Positions 44,769 to 55,858 of a stretch of DNA of 64,000 bases are shown here, piece after piece. Under the pieces are notes generated by a model that saw only the letters and a program-made list of their open reading frames with translations, searched no databases and was not told the DNA's origin. Each line of letters starts with the position of its first letter. The stretch's first letter is position 1. Both the position numbers and the translations under genes were made by a program. The stretch is from positions 41,411,694 to 41,475,693 of the forward strand of contig CM044505.1 in assembly GCA_024364805.1 (NCBI GenBank), in the 5' to 3' direction. The DNA is from Euprymna scolopes. Taxonomy: Eukaryota > Mollusca > Cephalopoda > Sepiida > Sepiolidae.

Positions 44769-45235
44769 GGGTGCTTCTTCATTATGGAACTGAAATTAAA
44801 AAATCAGAATATTGAATTTCAAATAAAACCAATGGAATCTACTTAATTGTTATGTCACAGTACTGAACATATCCCAAAATTATGAAAAAGTAGAAAATTA
44901 ATTATCGATGAAAACAGTTTTTAAAAAAATAGTGAAAATTGAGTTTTGCTAAATCGGCCTAATATTTTCAAAGTTTTCAGAAAATTATTACTCCCCTTGC
45001 TATGATTCGAACTCTGCTGTTTATTTTATTTTATTTTATTTTTTTAGCAAAACTCAATTCTCGCTAATTTTCTTCAAAAACTATTTTCATTAATAATAAA
45101 TCTTCTACCTTATTGTTTTGTGACATTTTTAGATGTGTTCATTTTCGTGATATGACAGTTAAGTAGATACTATTGGTATTACTTGAAATTCAATATTTCG
45201 ATTTTCGAATGTCGCTCTAATAATGAAGAAGCACC
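44769..45235. mobile_element. Foldback element, GGYGCTTCT family, 190-bp arms
   Basis: The left arm (44769-44956) begins GGTGCTTCTTCATTAT and passes ATATTGAATTTCAA, ATCTACTTAATTGT and AAATTGAGTTTTGCTA. The right arm (45044-45235) is its inverse, ending ATAATGAAGAAGCACC. The spacer of about 87 bases holds GATTCGAACTCTG, a B-box-like scrap. The element seems to sit in a SINE head (ATGGCATAATGGTTAAAGGC, 44747-44766). It shares its terminus with 52991-53401. Confidence 0.78.
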
Positions 45236-45620
45236 AGGAATTGGTTAACAATTATTTCTTAGTGACAGTTTTATGAATGCTATAACTATTACTATAAGAA
45301 AAGAAAGTAGATTGACCAACTTTAGTAAAGAATAACGTCATGGTTCCTTTTTCATTAACTACTATATAGAAATGAAACAAACTTGTATGTATTAGTAGTA
45401 TGTAATGAAAATCATTGCTCAAAAGGAAAAACCAACTGTTTTTTTTTAATAAAAGAGAAAGGATTTATTCAATTACCAACATGGTTTGGCATAGGTGGAA
45501 GAAAATTGGATAGTGTTCAAGTGAAGAAAGGAAACATAGAAAGTTCTTTAAGCTGTCAAAGGTCTGTCAGCAGTTATCTTCAGGTGAAGATAGTCAATAC
45601 TTGATTATCCAGTGAACAAG

Positions 45621-45622
45621 GG

Positions 45623-45698
<76 letters not shown>
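45621..45698 (+). repeat. GA microsatellite
   Basis: About 38 GA units with one AAAGAAAG interruption. The Leu-Ser repeat frames on the minus strand are artefacts. Confidence 0.95.
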
Positions 45699-45699
<1 letters not shown>

Positions 45700-45889
45700 T
45701 TTTTTTTTCTTATTGCTTCCAGGGTTCTCTCTTCTGACCGACCGTGATTCCCAAAGGGGTTGAAATAGGCCTTCAAGAGACAGATAGAATAAATGCATCC
45801 TGCAAGCTTATTGGTCAGTGTGTAGCCAAATTGCCAAGTCTTTATTTATGAATGCTACATCTACTCTGACATGTAGAGAAGAACACACC

Positions 45890-46075
45890 CCTTTAGTTGG
45901 TTTACTTAATTTACCCTTGATCTTTTACCTTATAATGCTGGGTATTTAGCAAGAGGGCATCAAGTACCATATTTTAAGTCTTTCGTATAACTCAATCGAG
46001 GATTGAACCCTGGTCTCCCGGCCAGTTATTAGACATACTTAGCATTATGCCAAATGGGCCTTATTCTATCAAGTC
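45890..46075 (-). mobile_element. tRNA-headed SINE remnant
   Basis: The minus strand reads ATTTGGCATAATGCTAAG, then AGGGTTCAATCCTCG, as A and B boxes. The body is short and decayed. A foldback-family arm follows at about 46205-46300 (CATCAGCCGAAACATTG, AGAATAGCAGTCCAAATAAT). Confidence 0.5.
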
Positions 46076-46589
46076 ATAATAACTATGAATAACATAAATT
46101 AACATTTCTACCCAATAATGGCTAACAGAATGAGAACAATCTACTCCCATGGACTAAATAAAAGTTTAAGTTTGAAATTCTGCCTGGGTTACCGAATTCA
46201 ACTAGAAGGTCCCCAATGGTTGGAGATCACATCAGCCGAAACATTGTGAATATTATTACCTAGATGAGAATAGCAGTCCAAATAATGCAAACTATCAATC
46301 TTTATCTAAAAACATCACGACAGTAAAAAGAAAGTATATTTTTTGTTAATTATATAAGATATGAACATATTCAGATTAATAATAAAAAAAAGACTGTTTA
46401 ATGACGACAATAAATTACTCAGTTTGGCGATCACAGCATCATTACGCATTTAATTTGATCCCTGATAAATCCTGATCTTCTGATCCACACAACTCGATAT
46501 AATTCTAATTCCGAATGGAAAGCAGTTGCTAAATGTTAAATGTGACACTACTGTAGAAGGAACGAGATCGATAATTAGAGTTATCTGCC

Positions 46590-46708
46590 CCTTGCAAACC
46601 CAATCATCTAAAACCGGTGGCCGCCGCTGGAGGTCAGCACTGCACGTGACGTCACTACTTAGCATACGATGGAACTATGAAAGCCGACAGACGACAAAAC
46701 TCGCTCAG
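46590..46708 (+). promoter_or_regulatory. Candidate promoter with CRE/E-box and first-exon donor
   Basis: CCAAT lies at 46600-46604, a GC-rich stretch (CCGGTGGCCGCCGCTGG) at 46614-46630, an E-box CACGTG at 46643-46648 and a full CRE TGACGTCA overlapping it at 46647-46654. A splice donor, CAG|GTTAGT, follows at 46706-46714. An ATG at 46677 opens ten codons up to the donor. CpG density is clearly above the neighbourhood. This arrangement suits the promoter and first exon of a host gene whose other exons lie to the right, possibly outside the window. No downstream exon was found, so the call is tentative. Confidence 0.4.
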
Positions 46709-46719
46709 GTTAGTAAAAA

Positions 46720-47340
46720 TATTCGGCCTTTTTATATTTCCTTCCACCGAACATTAAAGGATACATTTATACACTTGAATGTAAATAATAATGTTTCGAT
46801 ATATATTCTTTTGCTATTTTAATATATCTCTTTAATCTTTATTATACCTTTAGATATTCCTTTTTAGTTGGGGAGGGGGGACTCGTTGAAAACGAAGGTG
46901 TTTTTTTTTTCCTAATCAAACACGTCTATTCATTTTTTTTTTTTTTTCTAGAATCCGGTTTTTTTTTGTGTGTTTTAATTTAATCTTTTTTGTAGATGCG
47001 GGTTAAATTCTTAAAATTTGATTTACTGTAAATTAAGTGTATGTTAACGAGGTTAAACTAGTTTTTATTTTGTTTATATTTGTCTCCCTCTCCTCTGGTT
47101 GGATCGAATTGTCAAATTTATTTTTATTTTTTTTTTCGAAATGACAGTTGATCTTAAAATTATAAAATATAAGCCCAACTTAATTGGATTTCTTTCTTTT
47201 GAAATTTGCTAAAAAATTAAATTTAAAAAAAAAATCCTGATTTTTTTTTTTACAATTTAAACACGTTGGTACTTATCCAGAGAAAGTGTCTTGCTATTTT
47301 TTTTTCTTTAGTAGTATTAAATACTAACTTGAAAATACTT
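46720..47340. other. AT-rich stretch, possible intron
   Basis: Long T runs, no repeats recognised and no open frames. It would be intronic if the promoter at 46590-46708 is real. Confidence 0.35.
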
Positions 47341-47346
47341 AGTATT

Positions 47347-47465
47347 AAATTGTTAGGTGAAAGTACAGAATAGTTACAAAACACCCTCCCAGGGTTAAGA
47401 ATGGCTTTCTAAATAATAACGTTATTACTTCAGCACAGTCCGTATTCTGCATATGTACCAGCATT
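47347..47465 (+). repeat. Dispersed MITE-derived repeat, copy 1 of 5
   Basis: AATTGTTAGGTGAAAGTACAG, AATAGTTACAAA, AAGAATGGCTTTCTAAATAA and TTCAGCACAGTCCGTATTC. The same series occurs at 47977-48062, 52545-52660 and, inverted, at 49515-49640 and 51505-51640. Confidence 0.7.
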
Positions 47466-47821
47466 TTTAAATGTCCGTTAAACGATAAAAACGTAGGATA
47501 TATTTGTTCTAATGGTCGAACCCGTACCTTTAATCCCATAAATACTTTCGTCTTGCTTATTTCTTAACTTCATAAAATCCCTGATTTTATTTTAAAAAAA
47601 AAAAAGTTATAAATGTTCTTTTCAACTATAAAACATACATTTCAAGCGTGAATTTTAATGGATAAATTGTCAAGGCCAGAAGCCACTAAAGGATTAGTAA
47701 TAGTGTAATAAACCCCCAATTGATTGGATTTATTTCTCGATTTCCTAAAATTCTTGATCTGATCCTATTCCAAATTGTTTTAAATATTCTTCAAAAAAAA
47801 AATATATATATATATTTTAAA

Positions 47822-48262
47822 TGTTTCATGGTAAGGGTTAGGGACTGAACTTCAGTTCTGGTTGCTGTTTCGGTTTCGCTGTTTCAGGTGACAATGCAGA
47901 AAGTGTTATCCATTAAAATTTACATAAGAAAATCAAACGTTTTTAATTGAATTTTTACGATGTCTTTTGTTTATTAAATTGTTAGGTGAAAATACAGGAC
48001 GGCTAACAAAGCCCCATGTTAAAAATGGCTTTCTTAATATATTTATTTCAGCGCGATCTGTAAACCGGAGAAATACGTTTTTGCTTTGTTTTTATATATA
48101 TAATGAATTAGATTTTTTTAAAAAGTAGTTTGAGTTTCACCTTGACTTCAAATTATGCATTGAATATAATCAGAAGGCCAGGGATATTTTCTACATTTAA
48201 ACCGTTTCGAAGCAGCAACCGAAGCTAAATTTCAGTACCTAATCTTCACCATTATAGAAACA
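47822..48262. mobile_element. MITE with TGTTTC ends
   Basis: The left end reads TGTTTCATGGTAAGGGTTAG, GGACTGAACTTCAG and GGTTGCTGTTTCGG. The right end is its inverse (CGAAGCAGCAACCGAAGC, TTTCAGTACCTAATCTTCACC, TATAGAAACA), giving arms of about 50-55 bases with small gaps. The interior contains one copy of the TTAGGTGAAA repeat (47977-48062), so the other four copies may be fragments of this MITE. Confidence 0.65.
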
Positions 48263-48544
48263 TGTACAAAAGCGACACTGACATGACGATGTTTCGACCT
48301 GTAGTCATTAAAAAAATCTGATAGTTCGCAGTTGTTCTTTTTTTTTTTTTTTACTCTGCAGTTAAGCTTAGAACAAGTTTGTTATCTGAGAGTGTGACTG
48401 GGAGAGTTGTCCCATTTGGTTTTAAGACCGGAATCTAGAAGGAAACCATTTATGACGACTGTTACTTCCGATGATGTAGACGTACTCTTATTTATGTGTT
48501 AGATTGGAAATCGCTTATACTGAATTAATAAGGTACAAAAACAA

Positions 48545-48830
48545 CAATTTTATTGGAGTACTCAGACTACTGTTTTTGTCTTGGTTGTTATTTTTGACAA
48601 TGTTTCGGCCGATATGATCTCTACTTACCGTCATGTATATGGTTTCTCGAACTGGGAACCTAATTATTTTAAACCTGAACCGGAGAAGGGAGAATTTATT
48701 TAATCCTTGTCATTTAGATCTCTATAGGCATCTCTTAAACAAACTCGTGTTCCTATTGCTACCCACGAAGGCAAAGTTTCGTCGTTTGTTTGTTTTTTTA
48801 TGTTAGTTTGTTAGTATAATCCAACTCCTC
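48545..48830. repeat. Foldback-family arm with decayed body
   Basis: GTACTCAGACTACTGTTTTTG, GACAATGTTTCGGCCGATAT and GATCTCTACTTACC match the arm of the foldback family. The second arm is not seen. Confidence 0.5.
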
Positions 48831-49182
48831 AAAAGGGGCATTTTATATTGGGGCAAAAAATAAAATTGCCACAGTTTAGAAGGATTTCTATTTACTAACC
48901 GAGAATGTGTAGTATTAGATTTGCGTCAATTTAAAAATAATTTCATATGGATATAATAAAGTGGAGCCGATTTATTCCCCGGAGTTCGTCATCAATACGT
49001 TCCTTGATATTTGATTCTGAATAGCCAGTTCTTCATGAATATAAAGTTCAACTTCTGAATATTTCATCAAATAGGCCCCCAAATCTTTCGGCAAATTAAT
49101 TTTTAATCATTATTTTTTACATTAATCCAGTTTTACTTACGGCACCCGCATAATTCTCGCTTTCCTTATTTTGTCCTTTAGA

Positions 49183-49395
49183 ATTACTGTTCTCATCTTA
49201 AGAGTTATTTTTCACGTTTCGGTCGATGGAACCTCCGACCTTCTTTATGTACATCTTATCGAATTGAAAATTACCGAGTTCAACAATATACATCTGGAAA
49301 AGGTCAGCGGTTACATCGGTCAAAACGTTGTGAAAATAATACTCCAAATGAGAACAGTATTCCGAATAATGCGAATTATCTCCACCCTCATCTAA
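49183..49395. mobile_element. Foldback element, nearly complete palindrome
   Basis: The left half (GTTCTCATCTTAAGAG, TTTTTCACGTTTCGGTCGAT, CCTCCGACCTTC, TCTTATCGAA) and right half (TACATCTGGAAAAGG, TCAGCGGTTACATCGGTC, AACGTTGTGAAAATAATAC, AAATGAGAACAGTATTCCG) are inverted copies over about 95 bases with little spacer. Both strands are open, and their translations resemble each other as a result. Confidence 0.75.
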
Positions 49396-49514
49396 AAAAT
49401 TCAGAAACATTTAATTTCTTTTAAAGAATTTACATTTCTAACCATTTAAAAGCTGTTTAGATCATTTGTTTCAAAATTACACATTACGCGGTAATTGTGC
49501 ATCTATGCTACCAT

Positions 49515-49640
49515 GCTGAAATAATAACATTATTATTTAGAAACCCATTCTTAACATAGGGAGAGGAGGGTGTTTTTGTAACTATTCTGTACTTTCACCT
49601 AACAATTAAATAAACAAAAATATCGTAAAAATCGAATTCA
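49515..49640 (-). repeat. Dispersed MITE-derived repeat, copy 3 of 5
   Basis: Inverted form of the 47347 repeat: TTATTTAGAAACCCATTC, TACTTTCACCTAACAATT and AAATAAACAAAAATATCGT. A 46-base A run follows at 49652-49697. Confidence 0.7.
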
Positions 49641-49653
49641 ACATAAAAAGATA

Positions 49654-49700
<47 letters not shown>

Positions 49701-49889
49701 AACTGTAACATAAATGCACACGCTATTAAAAATTTAATTGTTGGGAAAATTACTTATTTTTATATAAATCGCATTAAATATTTTTTTGTTAATGTCTGTT
49801 TATGTCTAATTAATATTAAATATTCCTTAAGTAATAATTTTATTGTGAAGTCAAAATATGTCTAAGAAATTTGGGTGTGAGAATGAATA

Positions 49890-50155
49890 ATTTTATATTA
49901 TTCGGACTACTATTTTCATCTAGATTGTCATATTCACAGTGTTTCGACTGATGTAACTAGCAGCCTTCTTATGTGCGTCTTTTCATTTTGTCCTCGGTCG
50001 GGGAGACCGAGGCATAGGCAATTTATATTTTGTAAACAATTCAGGGTTGACAAAATTGCATCTGAAGAAGATCGGGGGTTTCATCGGCTGAAACATAGTG
50101 AATATAGCAACCAAGATGAAAATAGTAGTCCGAACAATTCTAATAATCTAGAGTT
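49890..50155. mobile_element. Foldback element with about 85-bp arms
   Basis: The left arm has ATATTATTCGGACTACTATT, TCATATTCACAGTGTTTCG and ACTGATGTAAC. The right arm has GTTTCATCGGCTGAAACAT, AGTGAATATAGCAACCAAG and AAATAGTAGTCCGAACAAT. The spacer holds a small palindrome, GTCGGGGAGACCGAGG. Confidence 0.72.
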
Positions 50156-50159
50156 GAAA

Positions 50160-51500
50160 TATCTTTAAAGAAAGTTGGTGATTCTACAAAATTTGAACCG
50201 AATAAAACCCTGACAAGGCGACGCCACGACCAAAACGACTTTTGACAAACTAAATCTTAAACTTGGCGTTGTTTATGCCTTAAAAACAAACAAAACAATT
50301 CGGTTTAAATTCTGCAGGAGCACCAGAAAGTGTAATCAAACGTACCCATTTGGAATTTAAAAAATCTACGCAATTTCCGCTTTTAATTATCAAACCTGGC
50401 GTTAAACAATCGATTTGTCTTCTCAGCTGATTTATAGTAGTATTAATAATTTCCGTCTTCTTTCTGAGGACTTAACGCATACGGCATAATTTAAATGATA
50501 ATTCTTGCTATATTAAGAGTTATTTTTCTTATTGTAATTTCACACAAGGGTAATCGACTTAAATTTATAAAAAAACACAAAAGTAAACATTCAATGACAG
50601 AAGTCCATCATATTTGCGTTCGAAAGTAGAATCCTTAGAAAATCAATCATTTGACACGGAGAAATCAATTCGAGAAAAAAAATGTTCTTAACCCGAAAGG
50701 TTTGAATATAAATTTAAAAAAAAATGTATTTTTTCCAAAACTTAAGGCAACATTTTTATTTGTGAATATGTCTAATATTTTAGTTGAATTGTTTGTTCTT
50801 TTTGACGCTTATCGATTAAAGTGGTTTCGGAATTGTGGCTTGTATACGTTTTCAGCGTCCTAAATTCTCTTGTCAAAAGACGCAATTATTCGATTTCTAC
50901 TCTTTAAAATTTTCGTCGTAATTGAAGATATAATAAAAACAGAATTATTTGTGTTAATTTAATATCAATTTTTTTTCTTGAAAGATAATTTTGTTTTTGT
51001 TTTTGCTCGTTTTAATTATATAAAAATAAGACTAGAGAAAGGCATGCATGCAGGGAAGGACGATAGATTCTAAACTCGTTTAAAATTATATGTAAAAACT
51101 ATAACGTTCTGTTAAAGAATTAGATATTAAATTTTTATGAACATTTTTTCTTTCAAATATCTTTAGTTTGAAAGCTGCAAGTGAATAATTGTAGTAAACA
51201 ACGTCTTTTTGTCAAGGGGGATTTGGGACGCTGAAAGCATGCACAATCCAAATTTGTTGTTGTGTAGGCAGTTTTTATGGCGATCAGATTGAAAAAAGAT
51301 CGATATCTCCTGACTTCACAACCAATAATAATAATAAATGTAGAAGAATTAGCATGTTTTTATATTGGCCAGAAGATTTGTGTGGGTGGAAAATAATATT
51401 GAATTGTTTACTTTGAGTTTGTCAATTAAGTTGTGAAACGAATCGAAATCGGGTCATCATAAATTAAAACATTATTTTCTTTTTTCCTTCTCCCCCCCCC
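50160..51500. other. Intergenic or intronic, no gene recognised
   Basis: AT-rich DNA without recognisable repeats. It is the longest apparently repeat-poor stretch of the right half. Confidence 0.4.
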
Positions 51501-51504
51501 ATTT

Positions 51505-51640
51505 CTGCAGAATACGAACCGTACTGAATGAAATAATAAACGTTATTTAGAAACCCATTTTTAACATGGGAAAGGGGTTAACTATTCTGTATTTTCACCT
51601 AACAATTTAATAAACAAAAGACACCAGATTGAATTTTATT
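51505..51640 (-). repeat. Dispersed MITE-derived repeat, copy 4 of 5
   Basis: ACGTTATTTAGAAACCCATT, AACATGGGAAAGGG, TATTTTCACCTAACAATTT and AATAAACAAAAGACACCAG. Confidence 0.7.
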
Positions 51641-51957
51641 AGTACTTTTTTTTTTTTTTTCGATAATAAATAATTTTACGTTTTTCATGTTTCCGGATAA
51701 TTAAATCTATTTAGTACCTACCCTGCCTGCGTCCCTCAGGAGGATTTTTTTCACGTTTTTTTTTTTTTTTTTTTTTTTAATTATTTTGTTCCAGTTGGGG
51801 ATTAGGTATCCCATCGGAATGCAAGTATTCACACATCTCATACTCCAACCGAGATATATTTTAAAGATTATATAACCGTCTCTTTAAGTGTAATTGTTTG
51901 AATCTCTTGCACTTGGTTTACTGGGAATATTTGCAGGTAGTTATTTTGGTAAATATG

Positions 51958-52340
51958 AAGAATTACTCCACCCTCGAAAATTCCTTTAAAATTACCACTC
52001 TTATAGGTTTTCAGAGTCACTGAAAACGAAAATAACGTTTAAAATTACGGCAAACGAGTAGTTTCTAAGATATGAAGAAATGTTAGTTTTAAAAAAGTGA
52101 AGGAAGGATCACTTTTCTATAATAATTTAACGTAAAATGAGCACCCACTTTGTGGCCACGATTTTTTTTTGGGGGGGGGGGACGGGGGCCGGGGCTTTCT
52201 TTGCACCCTCGGAAAATCCTTTAAAATTATCACTAACGTTTAAAATTCCAGGAAACAAGTAGTTTTCAAGATAATGCACTCACTTTATGCCCCCTCCTCT
52301 TTTTGAGTGGGGGGGGGGGCTGCCGGTTCGTTTTTCGTTC
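51958..52340 (+). repeat. Imperfect 234-bp tandem duplication with G runs
   Basis: CACCCTCGAAAATTCCTTTA near 51971 recurs as CACCCTCGGAAAATCCTTTA near 52205. AAAATTA-CAC and AACAAGTAGTTTTCAAGAT-like sequence follow both. Two G runs (52169-52180 and 52309-52319) sit after related CACTTT--G-CC sequence. Confidence 0.6.
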
Positions 52341-52544
52341 TTTTTTGGAGGGAGATATTCAATTATAGAACTTGTATACTTTTTTAATAGGTGCTTATGC
52401 AGATTAATTAACTGTTTGGAGCAGAAGAACTGTTTAATATTTACAAAAGTTCTGTTTACATTTGGTGGGAGGCGGTCGAGGGGCGGGGGTGTCGTTATTT
52501 TTTATTTATTTTTTTGTGTGTTATTTAATGGTACTAATGCAGAT

Positions 52545-52660
52545 GCTATTTTCAAGTTTTATTACATTTTTACGGTATCCGTTGTTTATTAGATTGTTAG
52601 GTGAAAGCACAGAATAGTTACAAAGCGCCTTCCCCGACCCTGTTAGGAATGGGTTTTACG
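52545..52660 (+). repeat. Dispersed MITE-derived repeat, copy 5 of 5
   Basis: CAAGTTTTATTACATTTTTA, GATTGTTAGGTGAAAGCACA and GAATAGTTACAAAGCGCC. Same series as 47347 and 47977. Confidence 0.7.
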
Positions 52661-52973
52661 ATTTATTACATTTTATCTTGACTAAATTATAAGTTAGAAA
52701 GTGAGTTTCTATTTGGCAGCTTAAATGCTTCCAAATTCCTTTCAAATTGTGACGAGTCACGCATTAATTCTTTAATTTTAATTTACTAATTAATAATTAG
52801 GAATAAAATATTACAATGGGTTACTAGTTTACGAATAAATCAAAATGTATTTTGGCGAAGTTTTATTTTTACAATTTTATTTTTGATAAATATTAGATTA
52901 GTAGTCAAGTAAAGGTGAGAAACATAGACATAGTTTAAGTTACACAGAAAGTTGTTTACTAATTATATTGATT

Positions 52974-53796
52974 GGCGATATTGAATTTTCGACGCTTCTA
53001 CACTATTGGGACAAGATTTTGTAGTCGATAAACGGAGTTTTCAGATAAAAAAACAATGGTTTCAACAATGGTAGCTTCCAAATTATGCAGTCGGAATTAC
53101 TTGAATATTACTGAATTATTAAAAAAAAAAAAAAAAAACCTTAATCGTGGTAACTGGTGAAAAATTGTCGCCATCTTGTTTAAATCGAAACGGAAAATGA
53201 CCTCCCCCCTTTGAACTCTCCTGTGTCTTTACGCTCGTTTTCATAAAATTCTATTTTTTTATTTTTTTAATAAATAATTTTCTACCTTATCAATTTTCGT
53301 AATGTTGCGATATAATCATCTGTAAAATACAAGGAATACGTCATTGTTTTCATGTGAAAATTTCGATTTCCAAAATTTCGTCCTAATAGTGTAGAAGCGC
53401 CGAATTTTCTTGCTCCTCACACGCCACTATTCCGAGTTCAAAATAGCGATCCCGCCGCCATCAATAGACTGTCATTCCTACACCGACCACACCAACCAGT
53501 CAGGATTCTTTTTAACTCGCATAAAATCGTTTTGCGGTAAAATTTTATAATTAAAATTTTATTAAAATTTGCTAGAATAATTTTTAAATAAAAAGTAAAT
53601 TCCTGAAAAATCATTAGATAATTCTAATTATTTTTTAATTTAATTACTGTTAGTGTACAATCAATCATTTACATTGGTTTAATTAAACATAAAATATGGT
53701 TTCTAATCGTTTGAGAAACAATTGAAGTTTACTGATGGCGGCCAACGACCACGAATTCTGATTCACGGCGCATGAGCAAGAAAATCCAATATCACC
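52974..53796. mobile_element. Foldback element interrupted by a second MITE
   Basis: The left arm starts GGCGATATTGAATTTTC (52974-52990) and resumes after the inserted MITE with TTGCTCCTCACACGCC and CCGCCGCCATCAATA (to about 53475). The inverse of the right arm reads GGTGATATTGGATTTTC, TTGCTCATGCGCCGTG and GGCCGCCATCAGTA (53725-53796). Only after removal of the MITE and one duplicated octamer do the arms line up without a gap. The arms carry a GATGGCGGC (YY1-like) motif. Confidence 0.78.
52991..53401. mobile_element. MITE of the GGYGCTTCT family with 8-bp target duplication
   Basis: GAATTTTC at 52983-52990 and again at 53402-53409 flank the element. The left end GACGCTTCTACACTATTGGG and the inverse of the right end GGCGCTTCTACACTATTAGG match for about 38 bases. 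An 8-bp duplication points to hAT, Merlin or P-type transposition. The terminus is shared with 44769-45235. Confidence 0.85.
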
Positions 53797-53984
53797 TTAT
53801 CATACCTTATATTTACGTCAACTTCAAAAAAGAAAAAAAGTATGTGAAAAGTTACAGATTAAATTGTAGATATTTCAACAGAAAAGTTCTTGTCGATCCA
53901 GTTTTTTCTGAGTATCAACTCATTCAGCTTATTATTAAAATCATTTCAATTTCGAACCGGTTAACCTAATTAGACGATATGTTC

Positions 53985-54398
<414 letters not shown>

Positions 54399-54522
54399 TT
54401 AGTAAAAAAATGGGGGTCTAATTGTGTTTTATTTATTTTTAAATTGTTGAATCGCATATATATCGTTTTGCTTGTTAACTATCAAATAGGATCTCGTCAC
54501 TCTTATGCTTCTCGCCTATATA

Positions 54523-55431
54523 CAAGGTGTCTTCAATAAGTTTCCAGATATATTTTTTTTTGCATTGATAGTACACACATGAAACTCTAGCCCCTTTCGA
54601 AGTAATCTCCTCCGGCTGCAATGCACTTGTTGTACTGTTCCAACAACTTCAGGAAGGTCCCATGGAAGTCTTCTTGTGTGAGTGTCGCAGCTTCTTTCAT
54701 CTCCTTGATTGTCTCATAACGACAGCCTCTAAGGTTTTCCTTGAGCTTAGGGAATAACTAAAAGTCACAGGGAGCAAGGGCTGGACTATAGAGAGGATGA
54801 GGAACTATTTTGATGACATTTTGGTCAAATAGTCTGTGATCTTCTCTGAGCACCCTTGGAACAAACTTGGCACAAATCTTCCGCATCTTCAGTTCCTCAC
54901 GAATAATTGTGTGTACAGTTCCAACACTGGCATTAAACTGGGCACTTATTGCACCAAGATTGTCCTTATCCATGAAATTCTTTATTTGGCCAATCAACTC
55001 TGGTGTTCTGACATCCTTACTCCTCCCACACTTCTCATCATCCCTTACAGACTCCTTGGCTTCCTTGAATCTCTTATGCTACTCCAAAACTGATGTTTGA
55101 TTCATGCAAGATGGTCCAAAAGCAGTCTGAAGCACTCCATATATTTCTGTGGCATTTTTTCCAAGTTTTACCCACAGAATTTTATTACATATCGTTTTTC
55201 TAAAGTGCCTTCACGTTCAGACTGCATTTTTAAAATTCACCAGCTGTAACAATCGGGTCGTACAGTAGGGTGTATTCCAATTCCTGCTGTAGTTGTTCAT
55301 TTGAATCTGAAATCCATAAAAAGGTCAGTCATCTAAAGATGTATAGCAATAACATACTGAATTTTCAAAAGATTACGACAATTTTAAATGTCTGTACAAA
55401 AATAGTCTGGAAACTTATTTAAGGCACCTTG
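54523..55431 (-). mobile_element. Internally deleted mariner element
   Basis: TA at 54521-54522 and 55432-55433 flank a 909-bp element. The left end CAAGGTGTCTTCAATAAGTT and the inverse of the right end CAAGGTGCCTTAAATAAGTT match on through TCCAGA over about 36 bases. The size is about 400 bp short of a full mariner, and the loss lies in the transposase. Confidence 0.85.
54587..55227 (-). pseudogene. Mariner transposase with catalytic core deleted
   Basis: The minus strand starts ATG at 55227 (MQSEREG). A broken N-terminal helix-turn-helix region and the intact stretch LIGQIKNFMDKDN, FNASVGTVHTIIREELKM and AKFVPRVLRED follow. The frame then jumps to DQNVIKIVPHPLYSP and LAPCDF, so the segment with the first two catalytic aspartates is gone while the third remains. 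The C-terminus (LKENLRGCRYETIKEMKEA, then EQYNKCIAAGGDYFE) is well kept to the TAG at 54587-54589. It cannot catalyse transposition. Confidence 0.82.
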
Positions 55432-55439
55432 TAGTTCTC

Positions 55440-55700
55440 TCCCACTGCAAGAACTCTGACATCAGGGTCAGAAAGTGGTATTGAAGAGTCAGCATCCTCG
55501 AGGAGGGGCCCTCTAACGTGCAAAAAATGCCTGGGCAGACCTATCCACATTCTCTGGTAAGGGTGCCTCAGGCGATTAGCAATAAGCTAACCCTTTCTCA
55601 AAGAGAGAAGGCAACTGCAACTGCATAGAACTAAACTCCCACCGCAATCAACAGGGACCAGATCATTGTAGGAATGCTCTAATCTTTTTTTAATTTTGGG
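55440..55700 (+). repeat. Repeat related to 15300-15600
   Basis: GAGGAGGGGCCCTCTAAC, AATGCCTGGGCAGACC and GGGTGCCTCAGGCGATTAGC mirror AGGAGGGGCATTCTTGCC, CGGGGCACCTCAGGCAGCAA and neighbours inside the Helitron at 14648-15927. The family is unknown. It may be the UTR or leader of a LINE. Confidence 0.4.
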
Positions 55701-55719
55701 GGCGAGGATAAAAATCTTC

Positions 55720-55720
55720 G

Positions 55721-55764
<44 letters not shown>
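55720..55764. repeat. AT microsatellite
   Basis: About 20 TA units, just left of the second LTR element. Confidence 0.95.
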
Positions 55765-55765
<1 letters not shown>

Positions 55766-55858
55766 CTTTAATAACTACATATTGAATTTTAATTTTACTT
55801 TTAATCAAATATTTATTTATCTAAATTTAAAAAAAAAAGAAGAATTGTGGGATGCGAA

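Noticed and set aside
49171-49410. Overlapping frames on both strands with similar translations
   Set aside because: The similarity is a by-product of the palindromic foldback element, not evidence of coding.
52287-52592. 101-codon + strand frame rich in Phe and Gly
   Set aside because: It spans G runs and T-rich low-complexity DNA in a tandem duplication; no protein similarity is apparent.
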